Source of the DNA: Nitratireductor sp. XY-223
GTDB taxonomy: Bacteria; Pseudomonadota; Alphaproteobacteria; Rhizobiales; Rhizobiaceae
NCBI RefSeq assembly: GCF_004959855.1
Contig: NZ_SPNT01000002.1
Location: forward strand, 620,001 to 684,000
Length of the DNA: 64,000 bases
Direction: 5' to 3'
Position numbers and translations under genes: made by a program. Shown here in pieces: positions 43,421-53,072 of the stretch. A model generated the notes under the pieces. It was given only the letters and a program-made list of their open reading frames with translations. It ran no database searches and was not told the DNA's origin. How positions within the stretch are numbered: the stretch's first letter is position 1; each line of letters starts with the position of its first letter.

Positions 43421-44773
43421 ATGAAATTCTCTTCACTACTGAAGCCGGGCGCGGCCCTGGCAATCGCCGGCGCCATGACGCTGCCGGCCGTGGCGCAGGA
43501 AACGGCGGCCGCGGAAGGACCGGTCGCCGTGTCCACCCACACGGTCTTCATCCTCAATTCGCTGCTCTTCGTCGTTTCCGGCTTCCTCGTCATGTGGATG
43601 GCGGCCGGTTTCGCCATGCTGGAAGCCGGCCTGGTGCGTTCCAAGAACACGTCGATGCAGCTGACCAAGAACATCTCGCTGTTTTCGATCGCGGCGATCA
43701 TGTACTACCTGATCGGCTACAACCTGATGTACCCGGCCGACAACTGGTCGATCACCGGCATCCTCGGCGCCTTCGGGGTCGCGGTCATGGAACCGGTGGG
43801 CGTTGCCGCCGACGCCGTGGGCGATCTGTCCTACGCCTCCGTCGGATCGGACTTCTTCTTCCAGCTGATGTTCTGCGCAACGACCGCGTCGATCGTGTCG
43901 GGAACGCTCGCCGAGCGCATGAAGCTGTGGCCGTTCCTGGTCTTCACCGTCATCCTCACCGGCATCCTGTATCCGATCCAGGCCTCCTGGAAGTGGGGCG
44001 GCGGCTTCCTCGACACCGAACTCGGTTTCCTTGACTTCGCCGGCTCGACGGTCGTGCATTCCGTCGGCGGCTGGGCGGCGCTCACCGGCGCCATCATCCT
44101 CGGCGCGCGCAAGGGCAAATACGGCTCCAATGGCGAGGTCCACCCGATCCCCGGCTCGAACATGCCGCTGGCAACGCTCGGCACGTTCATCCTGTGGCTC
44201 GGCTGGTTCGGCTTCAACGGCGGCTCGCAGCTCGCCATGGGTTCGGTCGGCGACGTCGCAGACGTGTCGCGCATCTTCGCCAACACCAATGCCGGCGCCG
44301 CCGGCGGGGCGGTTGCGGCGCTGCTGCTCACGCAGCTGATCTACAAGAAGGTCGATATCACGATGATCCTCAACGGCGCGCTGGCCGGCCTGGTGTCGGT
44401 CACCGCCGAGCCGCTGACGCCGACGCTTGGCGCTGCGACGCTGATCGGCGCCGTCGGCGGCGTGATCGTCGTGTTTGCCGTGCCGATGCTCGACAAGCTG
44501 AAGATCGACGATGTCGTCGGCGCCATCCCCGTGCATCTGCTCGCTGGGATCTGGGGCACCTTCGCGGTGATCTTCACCAACGCCGAAGCGACGATCTACG
44601 GGCAGGTCGCCTCGATCATCATCGTCGGCGTATTCATGGTGGTCACGTCCAGCGTGGTCTGGGTGATTCTCAACGCCATCATGGGCCTCAGGGTCAGCGA
44701 TGACGAGGAACTCATCGGGCTCGACAAGGCCGAGATCGGCATCGAGGCCTATCCGGAGTTCACCAAGATCTGA
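43421..44773 (+). CDS. amtB: Ammonium transporter AmtB
   Basis: The product has 450 residues: a signal peptide (about 1-24, ending AVAQ), then 11 membrane helices. The pore histidines are present: GSTVVHSVGGW and IPVHLLAGIWG. It imports ammonium at the inner membrane and is regulated by GlnK from the same operon. GGAG lies 10 bases before the start. A strong terminator follows. Confidence 0.97.
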   Translation: MKFSSLLKPGAALAIAGAMTLPAVAQETAAAEGPVAVSTHTVFILNSLLFVVSGFLVMWMAAGFAMLEAGLVRSKNTSMQLTKNISLFSIAAIMYYLIGYNLMYPADNWSITGILGAFGVAVMEPVGVAADAVGDLSYASVGSDFFFQLMFCATTASIVSGTLAERMKLWPFLVFTVILTGILYPIQASWKWGGGFLDTELGFLDFAGSTVVHSVGGWAALTGAIILGARKGKYGSNGEVHPIPGSNMPLATLGTFILWLGWFGFNGGSQLAMGSVGDVADVSRIFANTNAGAAGGAVAALLLTQLIYKKVDITMILNGALAGLVSVTAEPLTPTLGAATLIGAVGGVIVVFAVPMLDKLKIDDVVGAIPVHLLAGIWGTFAVIFTNAEATIYGQVASIIIVGVFMVVTSSVVWVILNAIMGLRVSDDEELIGLDKAEIGIEAYPEFTKI

Positions 44774-44810
44774 TCGTCCGCGGACGATGCGGATCCCCAT
44801 CCGCTGAATT

Positions 44811-44836
44811 GGGGCCCGTTCGCGGGCCCCTTTTTT
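44811..44836 (+). terminator. Rho-independent terminator after amtB
   Basis: An 8-base GC stem (GGGGCCCG with CGGGCCCC) around a TTCG loop is followed at once by six T residues. Confidence 0.95.
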
Positions 44837-44884
44837 GTTGCCGCGCGTATCGGCGTCTGCGCACAGTTTGTAGCCTGTCGGCCG

Positions 44885-44938
44885 ATTTGCCTAATATTTA
44901 ATCATTTGCCGCCCGCCCTGTTTCAATATTAGGCAAAT
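44885..44938. repeat. 14-base inverted repeat upstream of the second ammonium transporter
   Basis: Perfect arms ATTTGCCTAATATT (44885-44898) and AATATTAGGCAAAT (44925-44938) are separated by 26 bases, so their centres lie 40 bases apart. The location, about 50-120 bases upstream of a sigma-54 promoter, fits an enhancer for an activator, but it does not match the NtrC box I know. Confidence 0.6.
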
Positions 44939-44988
44939 GCACGCGATTTGACCGGCCCTGCCCATGAAATTGGCAGAATTGCCCGGAC

Positions 44989-45003
44989 TGGCACGAAAAT
45001 TGA
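44989..45003 (+). promoter_or_regulatory. Sigma-54 promoter of the second ammonium transporter
   Basis: TGGCACGAAAATTGA matches the -24/-12 consensus with correct spacing. The predicted transcript would start about 40 bases before the ATG at 45056. Confidence 0.85.
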
Positions 45004-45055
45004 CTCCTCTAGGGTTGGATCAACGGTCATTCAACTCTAGACGGAGTCAATTTCA

Positions 45056-46279
45056 ATGGATCAGTCACAAATCGGTGGCGACGTCTTTTTCGTGCTTCTG
45101 GGCGCGATCCTGGTGTTCGCCATGCATGGGGGGTTCGCCTTTCTCGAGGTCGGCACGGTCCGGCACAAGAGCCAGGTGAATGCGCTGGTCAAAATCCTGG
45201 CCGATTTCGCGCTCTCGACCATTTCCTACTTCTTTGTCGGTTTCGCCATCTCCTACGGCGTGACCTTCTTCGTCAACGCCACGGTTCTTTCGGGCGCCGA
45301 GGGCGGCGAGATTTTCCTGCCGCAGGGCTTCACCCTGGTCAAATTCTTCTTCCTGACCACGTTCGCGGCGGCGATCCCGGCGATCATCTCCGGCGGTATC
45401 GCCGAGCGTATGAAGTTCCAGCCGCAGTGCTTCGCGACCGTGGCCATCGTCGCGCTGGTCTATCCCTTCTTCGAGGGCATGGTCTGGAACGGTAATTACG
45501 GGATCCAAGGGCTGTTCGAGAACGCCTTCGGAGCACCGTTCCACGATTTCGCCGGATCGATCGTCGTTCACGCCGTCGGCGGCTGGATCGCCCTGCCGGC
45601 GGTCATCGTGCTCGGCGCGCGGCTCGGCCGCTACACCAAATCCGGCGGATCGCATCCCTTCCCGCCCTCCTCCATTCCGTGGCTGGCGCTCGGCTCCTGG
45701 CTGCTTTGCATCGGCTGGTTCGGCTTCAACGTGATGAGCGCCCAGTCGGTCGGCGGCGCCACCGGCCTTGTCGCCATCAACTCGCTGATGGCCATGGTCG
45801 GCGGCATCGTCATGGCGCTCATTGCCGGCCGCAACGACCCTGGCTTCGTGCACAACGGCGCGCTGGCCGGTCTCGTCGCTGTCTGCGCGGGTTCCGACGT
45901 GTTCCACCCGATCGGCGCGCTGATTGTCGGTGGCGCGGCCGGCTTCCTGTTCGTCAAGGGATTTACCTGGTGCCAGGAAAAGCTGCGCATCGACGATGTG
46001 CTCGGCGTGTGGCCGCTGCACGGGCTGTGCGGCCTTTGGGGCGGCATTGCCTGCGGCATATTCGGCCTCGAGGCGCTCGGCGGGCTCGGCGGCGTCTCGT
46101 TCCTGGCGCAGATCGTCGGATCGGTCGCCGGTGCCATCTACGCGTTGGTCGGCGGCTTCATCGTCTACGGCCTGCTGGACCGGACCGTGGGCCTGCGCCT
46201 CGCCGAGGAAGAGGAAATGCGCGGCGCGGACCTTTCGATCCACAAGATCGGTGCCAATCCGGAAGCGGAGATCCGCTGA
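45056..46279 (+). CDS. Second ammonium transporter (Amt family)
   Basis: The product has 407 residues, about 11 helices, with both pore histidines (GSIVVHAVGGW and WPLHGLCGLWGG). No signal peptide is seen; the protein begins directly in helix 1. It differs clearly from the first AmtB and has no adjoining glnK, so it may be regulated apart from it or have another substrate affinity. GACGGAG precedes the ATG. Confidence 0.93.
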   Translation: MDQSQIGGDVFFVLLGAILVFAMHGGFAFLEVGTVRHKSQVNALVKILADFALSTISYFFVGFAISYGVTFFVNATVLSGAEGGEIFLPQGFTLVKFFFLTTFAAAIPAIISGGIAERMKFQPQCFATVAIVALVYPFFEGMVWNGNYGIQGLFENAFGAPFHDFAGSIVVHAVGGWIALPAVIVLGARLGRYTKSGGSHPFPPSSIPWLALGSWLLCIGWFGFNVMSAQSVGGATGLVAINSLMAMVGGIVMALIAGRNDPGFVHNGALAGLVAVCAGSDVFHPIGALIVGGAAGFLFVKGFTWCQEKLRIDDVLGVWPLHGLCGLWGGIACGIFGLEALGGLGGVSFLAQIVGSVAGAIYALVGGFIVYGLLDRTVGLRLAEEEEMRGADLSIHKIGANPEAEIR

Positions 46280-46294
46280 CGGACGACGGGACAA

Positions 46295-46343
46295 GCCGAG
46301 CCGCCGCCCGTTGGCGGCGGTTCGGCAGTTTCACGCCTTTTTT
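46295..46343 (+). terminator. Terminator after the second ammonium transporter
   Basis: A 14-base stem (46295-46308 with 46313-46326, one G-T pair) with a CGTT loop is followed after ten bases by a T-run at 46337-46343. Confidence 0.75.
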
Positions 46344-46448
46344 CGATTGCCGCGCATGGTTAATGCGCCATTAACTCCGCTTCCCGTACAATCGCCGTGA
46401 GTTCAGCGGATTCTTCCGCCGTATGCGTATGCGAGTTGGAGCGTTGCA

Positions 46449-49049
46449 ATGCAGTCGAGTGGTCCTTTGGCGTTTGGCGGCCAGTTCCTTCCCAATGTGA
46501 ATGTACCGGGGTTTTTGCGAAGGCCGCTCAAGCTGCTTTTGGGCCTCTCGGTGCTTGCCGGCCTGTTCCTGGCGGTCGCCGCGCTGGCGACCTGGAACGT
46601 GCACGACCCAAGCTTCAGCTATGCGACCGGCAAGCAGCCGGTCAATGTGCTCGGCTTCGCGGGGTCGGCCTTTGCGGACCTTACCATGCAGTTTTTCGGG
46701 CTTTCCGGCATTGTCGCCCTGCTGCCGATGATCGCCTGGGGTCTGTTCCTGATCCGCAACCGCCCGGTCGATCGCGTATTCACGCGCCTTGCTGCCTGGT
46801 TCGGCGGCGCTGTGCTTTTCGCATCGGTCTTTTCCTGTGTGCCGGCGCCCGACCGCTGGCCGCTGCCGACCGGAATTGGCGGCGTATTCGGCGACATGAT
46901 CCTGAGAATGCCGGCTATGCTCACCGGCGACTATCCGTCCGGCATCCTGGCGGCGGTACTCGGCCTCGCGCTGGCGATCCCGGCGACCTGGCTCATGCTG
47001 TTCGGTGCGCTGCTGATTGCGACACCGGATGCCAATGCGCCGACCAAGGCGGGCAAGGCAAGGGTGCGTAGGGCCGTCACGGTCGAGGAGGATGACGAGG
47101 ACGAGGAAACCGAGCGCAGTTTCGCCGGCGCCCTGATCCTTGGCGCGCTGACCCACATGATCCTGACGATCCGGGCGCATTACCGCCGCCTCGCGGGCAA
47201 GGGGACGGAGCACTGGTCGTCGCAGCCGCACCAGCCCTACGATTTCAACGAGGACGAATTCGCAGGGCTGAACGGCGAGCGCGTGGAGCCGCAATTCGAC
47301 AGCGCCGGCAATGCGCCGGCCGGCAGCGCCCGCCGCGATCTCGAGGATGACGTTCCGCCCTTCGACATCGACGACGATCCGGCGCGCGATCCGGCCGACG
47401 ACTGGGCGCCGCAAGCAGCACCGGCGCACACCGCGGAGGAAGCGGCCATGCAGCAGCGCGTGGTGCCGCGGGCCAAGCGCCCGGCGCCGGGCAACCGGGC
47501 GCAGCGCGAGGCGCAGACGTCGATGATCAAGAACAGCGGTTTCGAACTGCCGCCGCTGCACCTTCTGTCCGACGCGAAGAACGTCGCCAAGGATCCGAGC
47601 CTGTCGCCGGAGGCACTGGAGCAGAACGCCCGCATGCTCGAAGGGGTGCTGGAGGATTTCGGCGTGCGCGGCGAGATCATCCAGGTACGGCCGGGCCCTG
47701 TGGTCACGCTCTACGAGCTCGAGCCGGCTCCGGGCATCAAATCGTCCCGTGTCATCGGCCTTGCCGACGATATCGCGCGCTCTATGAGTGCCATCGCCGC
47801 GCGCGTCGCCGTCGTTCCGGGCCGCAATGCCATCGGCATCGAGCTGCCGAACCAGGGCCGCGAAACGGTCTATCTCAAAGAACTGCTGTCGAGCCGCGAT
47901 TTCGAATCGAGCAAGGCCAAGCTGGCGCTGTCGCTCGGCAAGACGATCGGCGGCGAATCGGTCATCGCGGACCTCGCGAAGATGCCTCACCTCCTGGTGG
48001 CGGGCACCACCGGCTCGGGTAAGTCGGTTGCCATCAACACGATGATCCTGTCGGTCGTCTACCGACTGCCACCGGAAAAATGCCGGCTGATCATGATCGA
48101 TCCGAAGATGCTGGAACTGTCGGTCTATGACGGCATTCCGCATCTGCTGACACCGGTGGTGACGGATCCCAAAAAGGCGGTGGTCGCGCTCAAATGGACC
48201 GTGCGCGAGATGGAAGACCGCTACAAGAAGATGTCGAAAATCGGCGTGCGCAATATCGACGGCTTCAACAACCGCGTCGAACAGGCGCGCAAGAAGGGCG
48301 AGGCGATCACCCGGACGGTGCAGACCGGATTCGATCGCGAAACCGGCGAAGCGGTCTACGAGACCGAGGAATTCGATCTCAGCCCGATGCCCTATATCAT
48401 CGTCATCATCGACGAGATGGCCGACCTCATGATGGTCGCCGGCAAGGACATCGAGGGCGCGGTCCAGCGACTCGCGCAGATGGCCCGTGCCGCCGGCATC
48501 CACGTGATCATGGCCACACAGCGCCCGTCGGTCGATGTCATTACCGGCACGATCAAGGCGAATTTCCCGACGCGCATCTCGTTCCAGGTCACGTCGAAGA
48601 TCGATTCACGCACCATCCTCGGCGAACAAGGCGCCGAGCAGCTGCTCGGCATGGGCGACATGCTCTACATGGCCGGCGGCGGCCGTATCCAGCGCGTGCA
48701 CGGCCCGTTCGTCGCCGACAATGAAGTCGAGGAGATCGTCGCCTTCCTCAAGGCCCAGGGTGTGCCGGAATATCTCGACGCCATCACCGAGGATGATGAT
48801 GAAGACGGCGACGAAGGCGGCGGCGGATCCGGCAACCTCTCGGATTCGGCCGATCCGTACGACCAGGCCGTCGCCGTGGTGCTGCGCGACGGCAAGGCAT
48901 CGACCTCCTATATTCAGCGGCGGCTGGGAATCGGTTATAATCGTGCCGCTTCGCTGATCGAACGCATGGAGGAAGAGGGGGTCATCGGCCCGGCCAACCA
49001 TGCCGGCAAGCGGGAAATCCTCGTTCCGACCGAAGAAGACGTGCTTTAG
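46449..49049 (+). CDS. ftsK: DNA translocase FtsK
   Basis: The product has 866 residues. Four N-terminal membrane helices (about 30-195) anchor it at the septum; a linker of ~180 residues rich in Asp, Glu, Pro and Arg follows. The motor has Walker [10 protein letters not shown] (about residue 520) and [14 protein letters not shown]. The last ~65 residues are the winged-helix gamma domain that reads polar DNA motifs ([31 protein letters not shown]). It pumps the chromosome termini through the division site and activates XerCD. Confidence 0.97.
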   Translation: MQSSGPLAFGGQFLPNVNVPGFLRRPLKLLLGLSVLAGLFLAVAALATWNVHDPSFSYATGKQPVNVLGFAGSAFADLTMQFFGLSGIVALLPMIAWGLFLIRNRPVDRVFTRLAAWFGGAVLFASVFSCVPAPDRWPLPTGIGGVFGDMILRMPAMLTGDYPSGILAAVLGLALAIPATWLMLFGALLIATPDANAPTKAGKARVRRAVTVEEDDEDEETERSFAGALILGALTHMILTIRAHYRRLAGKGTEHWSSQPHQPYDFNEDEFAGLNGERVEPQFDSAGNAPAGSARRDLEDDVPPFDIDDDPARDPADDWAPQAAPAHTAEEAAMQQRVVPRAKRPAPGNRAQREAQTSMIKNSGFELPPLHLLSDAKNVAKDPSLSPEALEQNARMLEGVLEDFGVRGEIIQVRPGPVVTLYELEPAPGIKSSRVIGLADDIARSMSAIAARVAVVPGRNAIGIELPNQGRETVYLKELLSSRDFESSKAKLALSLGKTIGGESVIADLAKMPHLLVAGTTGSGKSVAINTMILSVVYRLPPEKCRLIMIDPKMLELSVYDGIPHLLTPVVTDPKKAVVALKWTVREMEDRYKKMSKIGVRNIDGFNNRVEQARKKGEAITRTVQTGFDRETGEAVYETEEFDLSPMPYIIVIIDEMADLMMVAGKDIEGAVQRLAQMARAAGIHVIMATQRPSVDVITGTIKANFPTRISFQVTSKIDSRTILGEQGAEQLLGMGDMLYMAGGGRIQRVHGPFVADNEVEEIVAFLKAQGVPEYLDAITEDDDEDGDEGGGGSGNLSDSADPYDQAVAVVLRDGKASTSYIQRRLGIGYNRAASLIERMEEEGVIGPANHAGKREILVPTEEDVL

Positions 49050-49151
49050 TATCTGTCAAGTAACGGTAAGAGCCCGGTTTATTTGTCCGTTCTGGTTGCT
49101 TTACCACACTCGTGCCGCAGTTACAGACAATAGGTTTCTGGTCATCAGGAG

Positions 49152-49823
49152 ATGCAAATGAACCAGACGAAAATGCCGGCTGGAACCGGACGGAAAACGA
49201 GGCGCTCCGTGCTGCGCGGCATCTGCGCCGCAGCGGCTGCCAGCGTCCTTGTCAGCTTCGGCGCTCCGCAGGCGCATGCGATCGACCCGACCGCGCAGAA
49301 GATCGCCGATCATTTTTCATCCGTCAAAACCATGACCGGTGAATTTGTCCAGTTCGGGCCGAGCGGCCAGCAGATCGGCGGCAAGTTCTTCATCGAGCGG
49401 CCGGGCAAACTGCGGTTCAACTACGAGGACCCGTCTCCGGTGCGGGTGATCGCCGACGGCAAGTCCGTCGTGATCGGCAACCGGAAACTGCAGACCTGGG
49501 ATATCTATCCCCTCGGCAAGACGCCGTTGAAGCTGCTCCTTGCCGAGCGCATCAACCTGGGCGGCAGCACCGTCAAGTCCGTTACCGTCGAGCCGGACCT
49601 GACAACCATTGTGCTTGGCAACAAATCCATCTTCGGCGATTCGACCATCACCATGATGTTCGATTCCAAGACCTATGAACTGCGGCAGTGGACGATTACC
49701 GATGCGCAGGGCAAGGGCACCACGGTGATGATCTTCAACGTCCGCACGGATGTGCGGTTCGCCGATAACGTTTTCGAAATTCCCTATTACCAGGTGCATC
49801 GCAACCGCGGCAACGACCGGTAG
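49152..49823 (+). CDS. lolA: Outer-membrane lipoprotein carrier protein LolA
   Basis: The product has 223 residues. An N-terminal export signal with a twin-arginine-like RRSVLRG and cleavage near AHAID is followed by the LolA fold: FVQFGPSGQQIGGKFFIERPGKLRFNYEDPSPVRVIADGKSV and a later LRQWTITDAQGKGTTV. It ferries lipoproteins across the periplasm. It stands between ftsK and xthA, as in related genomes. Confidence 0.92.
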   Translation: MQMNQTKMPAGTGRKTRRSVLRGICAAAAASVLVSFGAPQAHAIDPTAQKIADHFSSVKTMTGEFVQFGPSGQQIGGKFFIERPGKLRFNYEDPSPVRVIADGKSVVIGNRKLQTWDIYPLGKTPLKLLLAERINLGGSTVKSVTVEPDLTTIVLGNKSIFGDSTITMMFDSKTYELRQWTITDAQGKGTTVMIFNVRTDVRFADNVFEIPYYQVHRNRGNDR

Positions 49824-49958
49824 TTTTCCAGGTCGTTCTGTCGGCCCGTCCCGGCAAATAGTTGTGGTGTTTACAGCCGGCACCGCGATTGTCGGCTGAC
49901 ATTGCGCGCCGACGCATTATTGTCCCGGGATCCATTCGAAATCATCCCGGGGGTGCCG

Positions 49959-50771
49959 GTGACGGAATTCACTGTTGCGACGTGGAATATCAACTCGGTG
50001 CGCCTGCGCCTGCCGCTGGTGCTGGATCTCCTGGAGGCCTACCGGCCGGACGTCCTGTGCCTTCAGGAGACCAAATGCCCGAACGGATCGTTTCCGGGCT
50101 CCGAATTGCGCAAGCGCGGCTACGGCCACATCGAGATCCACGGGCAGAAGGGCTATCACGGCGTCGCCATTATCTCCAAACTGCCGCTTTCGGACGTGCA
50201 GCGGAAGGATTTCTGCGAAAAGGGCGATACGCGCCACATCTCCGCCGTGGTGAATTCGGGCGGCCGGTCGATCCGGCTCCACAATTTCTATGTTCCGGCC
50301 GGCGGCGACGAGCCCGATCCGGCGGTCAATCCGAAATTCGCCCACAAGCTCGGGTTCCTCGATGAAATGAAGGCCCTGCATGCGGAGGCCGAGAGGAAAG
50401 ACGGCGTATCATCGATCCTGGTGGGCGATCTCAATATCGCCCCGCTGGAGACCGATGTCTGGTCGCACAAGCAGCTTTTAAGGGTGGTCAGCCACACGCC
50501 GGTCGAGACCGAGGGCCTGAACGAGGTCCAGGAAAGAGGCGCGTGGGTGGATCTTGTGCGCCAGCATGTCCCGCCCGAAGAGAAGCTCTTCACCTGGTGG
50601 AGCTACCGCGCCCGTGACTGGGACCTGGCGGACAAGGGCCGCAGGCTGGACCACATCTGGTCATCCGCCGACCTGTCGCCGGCGCTGCGCGACGTCACCG
50701 TGCTGCGTGAAGCCCGCGGCTGGGAGCGGCCGTCGGACCACGTGCCGGTATTTGCCCATTTCAGGTTCTGA
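49959..50771 (+). CDS. xthA: Exodeoxyribonuclease III
   Basis: The product has 270 residues from GTG 49959, chosen because the family begins close to VATWNINSVRLRL; the ATG at 49902 adds 19 unlikely residues. Catalytic blocks are LCLQETKCP, YHGVAIISK, LVGDLNIAP and SDHVPVFA. It cleaves at abasic sites and removes 3' blocking groups during base excision repair. Confidence 0.92.
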   Translation: MTEFTVATWNINSVRLRLPLVLDLLEAYRPDVLCLQETKCPNGSFPGSELRKRGYGHIEIHGQKGYHGVAIISKLPLSDVQRKDFCEKGDTRHISAVVNSGGRSIRLHNFYVPAGGDEPDPAVNPKFAHKLGFLDEMKALHAEAERKDGVSSILVGDLNIAPLETDVWSHKQLLRVVSHTPVETEGLNEVQERGAWVDLVRQHVPPEEKLFTWWSYRARDWDLADKGRRLDHIWSSADLSPALRDVTVLREARGWERPSDHVPVFAHFRF

Positions 50772-50792
50772 ATCCCGCCGCCGGCGGTCCGG

Positions 50793-51263
50793 CTATTTGT
50801 CCACCGCCTCCTCGAACCGCCAGGCAAGCTGGTCGATGTCATTGAGCATGGCGGACAGGTTGCGCCTGATGCGTTCCTGAAGCAGCGAGGCGATTTCGGG
50901 ATATTCCTCCATCATGCGTCGGAACATGGGCCGATGAATCCGCATGACCTCGCTGTCCTCGAGCGCCACGACCGTCATCTTGCGATTGGCCGTCGACACA
51001 ATGGCGAGTTCGCCGAGGAGATCGCCGGCATCCGCCTCGCCGATCTGCTCCGGCTTGCCCTTGCGGTTGCGCTGCAGCAGCTTGAACCGGCCCGACAGGA
51101 TGACGAAGGCGCAATCGGCGGACGATCCCTCATGGAAGAGGGGCCGGTTCCGTGCGACGGATTTCCGCTCGGCGCCGAAGGCGATCAGGCGCAGCATTTC
51201 ATCGCTGAAGCCGCTGAACAGCGGGACTTTCGACAAAAGCGTTATATCGTCGGTCAGTGCCAT
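50793..51263 (-). CDS. Cyclic-nucleotide-binding-domain protein (no HTH)
   Basis: The product has 156 residues made of one CNB fold: VPLFSGFSDEMLRLIAF, LFHEGSSADCAFVILSGRFKL, GDLLGELAIVSTANRKMTVVA, followed by a C-terminal helix. The usual RS at the cassette end is NRKMT, so classical cAMP binding is doubtful. It ends in a helical tail and lacks a DNA-binding domain. It lies 23 bases downstream of the response regulator gene and may modulate it (inference). Confidence 0.85.
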   Translation of the reverse strand: MALTDDITLLSKVPLFSGFSDEMLRLIAFGAERKSVARNRPLFHEGSSADCAFVILSGRFKLLQRNRKGKPEQIGEADAGDLLGELAIVSTANRKMTVVALEDSEVMRIHRPMFRRMMEEYPEIASLLQERIRRNLSAMLNDIDQLAWRFEEAVDK

Positions 51264-51286
51264 GGCGCGGGTGGCCTCAACTTGCT

Positions 51287-51970
51287 CTAGGGAATGATCT
51301 TGTAGCCGCCGCTTTCCGTGACCAGGATTTCGGCGTTGGACGGGTCGCGTTCGATCTTCTGGCGAAGCCGGTATACGTGGGTTTCGAGCGTGTGCGTCGT
51401 GACGCCCGAATTGTAGCCCCAGACCTCCTCGAGCAGCACGTCGCGGGTGACCACCTTCTCGTCGGCGCGGTAAAGGTAGCGGATGATGGCCGATTCCTTT
51501 TCCGTCAGCCTGATCTTGCTGCCCTTCTCGTCGACCAGGAGCTTCTGGCTGGGCTTGAAGGTGTAGGGACCCACCGTGAAGGTTGCGTCCTCGCTCTGCT
51601 CGTGCTGGCGCAGCTGGGCGCGCACGCGGGCGAGCAGCACTGCGAAGCGGAACGGCTTGGTCACGTAGTCGTTGGCGCCCGCCTCCAGCCCCAAAATGGT
51701 GTCGGAATCGGTGTCGTGGCCGGTCAGCATGATGATCGGCGCCTTGAACCCGCCTTTGCGGAGCAGTTTCACGGCCTCGCGGCCATCCATGTCCGGCAGA
51801 CCCACATCCATGATCAAAAGGTCGATATGGTTGCCCCGGGCAGCCTGAATGCCTTTTGTCGCGGACGATTCCTCGAGAATCGAGAACTCTTCGTAGAGCG
51901 AGAGCTGCTCGACGAGGGTTTCCCGAAGATCATCGTCATCATCGACGAGAAGGATGGTTCTGGCTGTCAT
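51287..51970 (-). CDS. OmpR-type response regulator (CenR-like)
   Basis: The product has 227 residues from ATG 51970 with GGAGGG just upstream. The receiver has D10/D11 acidic pocket residues, phospho-acceptor D55 (MDVGLPDMDG), T83 and K105 (VTKPF). The C-terminal winged HTH is of the OmpR type (EVWGYNSGVTTHTLETHVYRLRQKIE). Sequence and position (xthA - CNB protein - regulator) fit the essential envelope regulator CenR/OtpR of rhizobia and Brucella, but no histidine kinase is nearby to confirm it. Confidence 0.9.
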   Translation of the reverse strand: MTARTILLVDDDDDLRETLVEQLSLYEEFSILEESSATKGIQAARGNHIDLLIMDVGLPDMDGREAVKLLRKGGFKAPIIMLTGHDTDSDTILGLEAGANDYVTKPFRFAVLLARVRAQLRQHEQSEDATFTVGPYTFKPSQKLLVDEKGSKIRLTEKESAIIRYLYRADEKVVTRDVLLEEVWGYNSGVTTHTLETHVYRLRQKIERDPSNAEILVTESGGYKIIP

Positions 51971-52035
51971 GCAATCCCTCCAAGTGAGAATGTGCTCATC
52001 GCGCCTTAAATAGTCCTGTTCGCCTAAATGTAAAA

Positions 52036-52635
52036 GTGTTGTACACGCAAAGCACACTCAGCTGTGATCCCAAAGATCATTTCGTGATTAACAGGGTAAA
52101 TAAGGATTGCGTCAAAATCCGAGCACTGAAGTCAGTAATTGTCAGGCGGCATCCGCGTTCCGAAAACGCGGCGCTGGTCAGCGCGGGAAACGTTGTTTTT
52201 CCAGCATTCCTGGGCCGTTCCGGCCGCAGGCTCCTCAAGCGGGAAGGCGACGGGGCCACGCCGCGCGCGCGCATGCGGGTGCTCGGCGGTTTCTACCGGT
52301 CCGACAGGCTGAGGCTGCCGCAGACGCGCCTCACCATGACGGCGATTCGCTCCGACGACGGCTGGTGCGACGACCCGGGGCATGGCGCCTACAACCGCCC
52401 CGTGCGGCTGCCCTTCGCACGCTCCCATGAAAAGATGATGCGAAGCGACGGCCTCTACGACATCTGCCTGGTTCTTGACTGGAACATCAGCGAGCGCAGG
52501 CGCCACCGGGGCAGCGCCATCTTCCTGCATCTGCATGCCGGGCGAACCACCGAGGGCTGTATCGCCGTCGACCGGCGCGCCATGCTGTGGCTGCTGCCGA
52601 GGCTGAGCCGCAGAACAGTCGTCGAGGTGCTCTAG
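52036..52635 (+). CDS. L,D-transpeptidase family protein
   Basis: The frame is up to 199 residues; the true start lies probably downstream of 52036 (GTG near 52081 is one candidate), since the ATG at 52036 falls in the promoter region of the divergent regulator. The catalytic block GSAIFLHLHAGRTTEGCIAV gives the His and Cys of the YkuD-like fold. No clear signal peptide is seen. It would form 3-3 cross-links or attach proteins in the cell wall. Its TAG stop overlaps the TAG of the convergent DUF1761 gene in a single CTAG. Confidence 0.82.
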   Translation: MLYTQSTLSCDPKDHFVINRVNKDCVKIRALKSVIVRRHPRSENAALVSAGNVVFPAFLGRSGRRLLKREGDGATPRARMRVLGGFYRSDRLRLPQTRLTMTAIRSDDGWCDDPGHGAYNRPVRLPFARSHEKMMRSDGLYDICLVLDWNISERRRHRGSAIFLHLHAGRTTEGCIAVDRRAMLWLLPRLSRRTVVEVL

Positions 52636-53039
52636 GGCCCGAACCAGCCGATGATGGCGCCCATGGCCAGAAGCACGAGCAGCCAGTGCAGGCCGTCGAT
52701 CAGGGTGAGGTCCCAGCCGAAATCCTGGTAGCGGTGATTGACGGCAAGGGTCGTCGCGATAAATCCCAGCCAGACGAAGAAACCGGAGACAAGACCGTTG
52801 TAAGGGGTGATCTGGCCGGTGCCCAGGTGGCCGATCAGGCCGGCGAGAATGAACGCCATGATCAGTTCGCAAATCACCGAGTTGACGAACAGCATCGGCG
52901 ACATTTTCGCGTCTTCCGGATCTATCCGCGCCGCCTTCATCCAGGGTTTGCCGAGCGCGCCGTAGTAGACAGCGCCGATGACGAAAGCGGCGACGGTTGC
53001 GACCAGCACGCCAATGTAACTTATTCCCCCGAAATCCAT
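52632..53039 (-). CDS. DUF1761 membrane protein
   Basis: The product has 135 residues and four membrane helices: FVIGAVYYGALGKPWMKAA near the start, then ICELIMAFILAGLIGHLG, FVWLGFIATTLAVNHRYQ, and LHWLLVLLAMGAIIGWF. This is the family pattern of DUF1761 (unknown role). Its stop shares CTAG (52632-52635) with the convergent L,D-transpeptidase. Confidence 0.88.
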   Translation of the reverse strand: MDFGGISYIGVLVATVAAFVIGAVYYGALGKPWMKAARIDPEDAKMSPMLFVNSVICELIMAFILAGLIGHLGTGQITPYNGLVSGFFVWLGFIATTLAVNHRYQDFGWDLTLIDGLHWLLVLLAMGAIIGWFGP

Positions 53040-53072
53040 CTGTGCTCCTCCCGTACAATCAGTCCGCGCAGT

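Noticed and set aside
46371-48503. 710-codon frame antisense to ftsK
   Set aside because: It is the shadow of ftsK without any domain or start signals.
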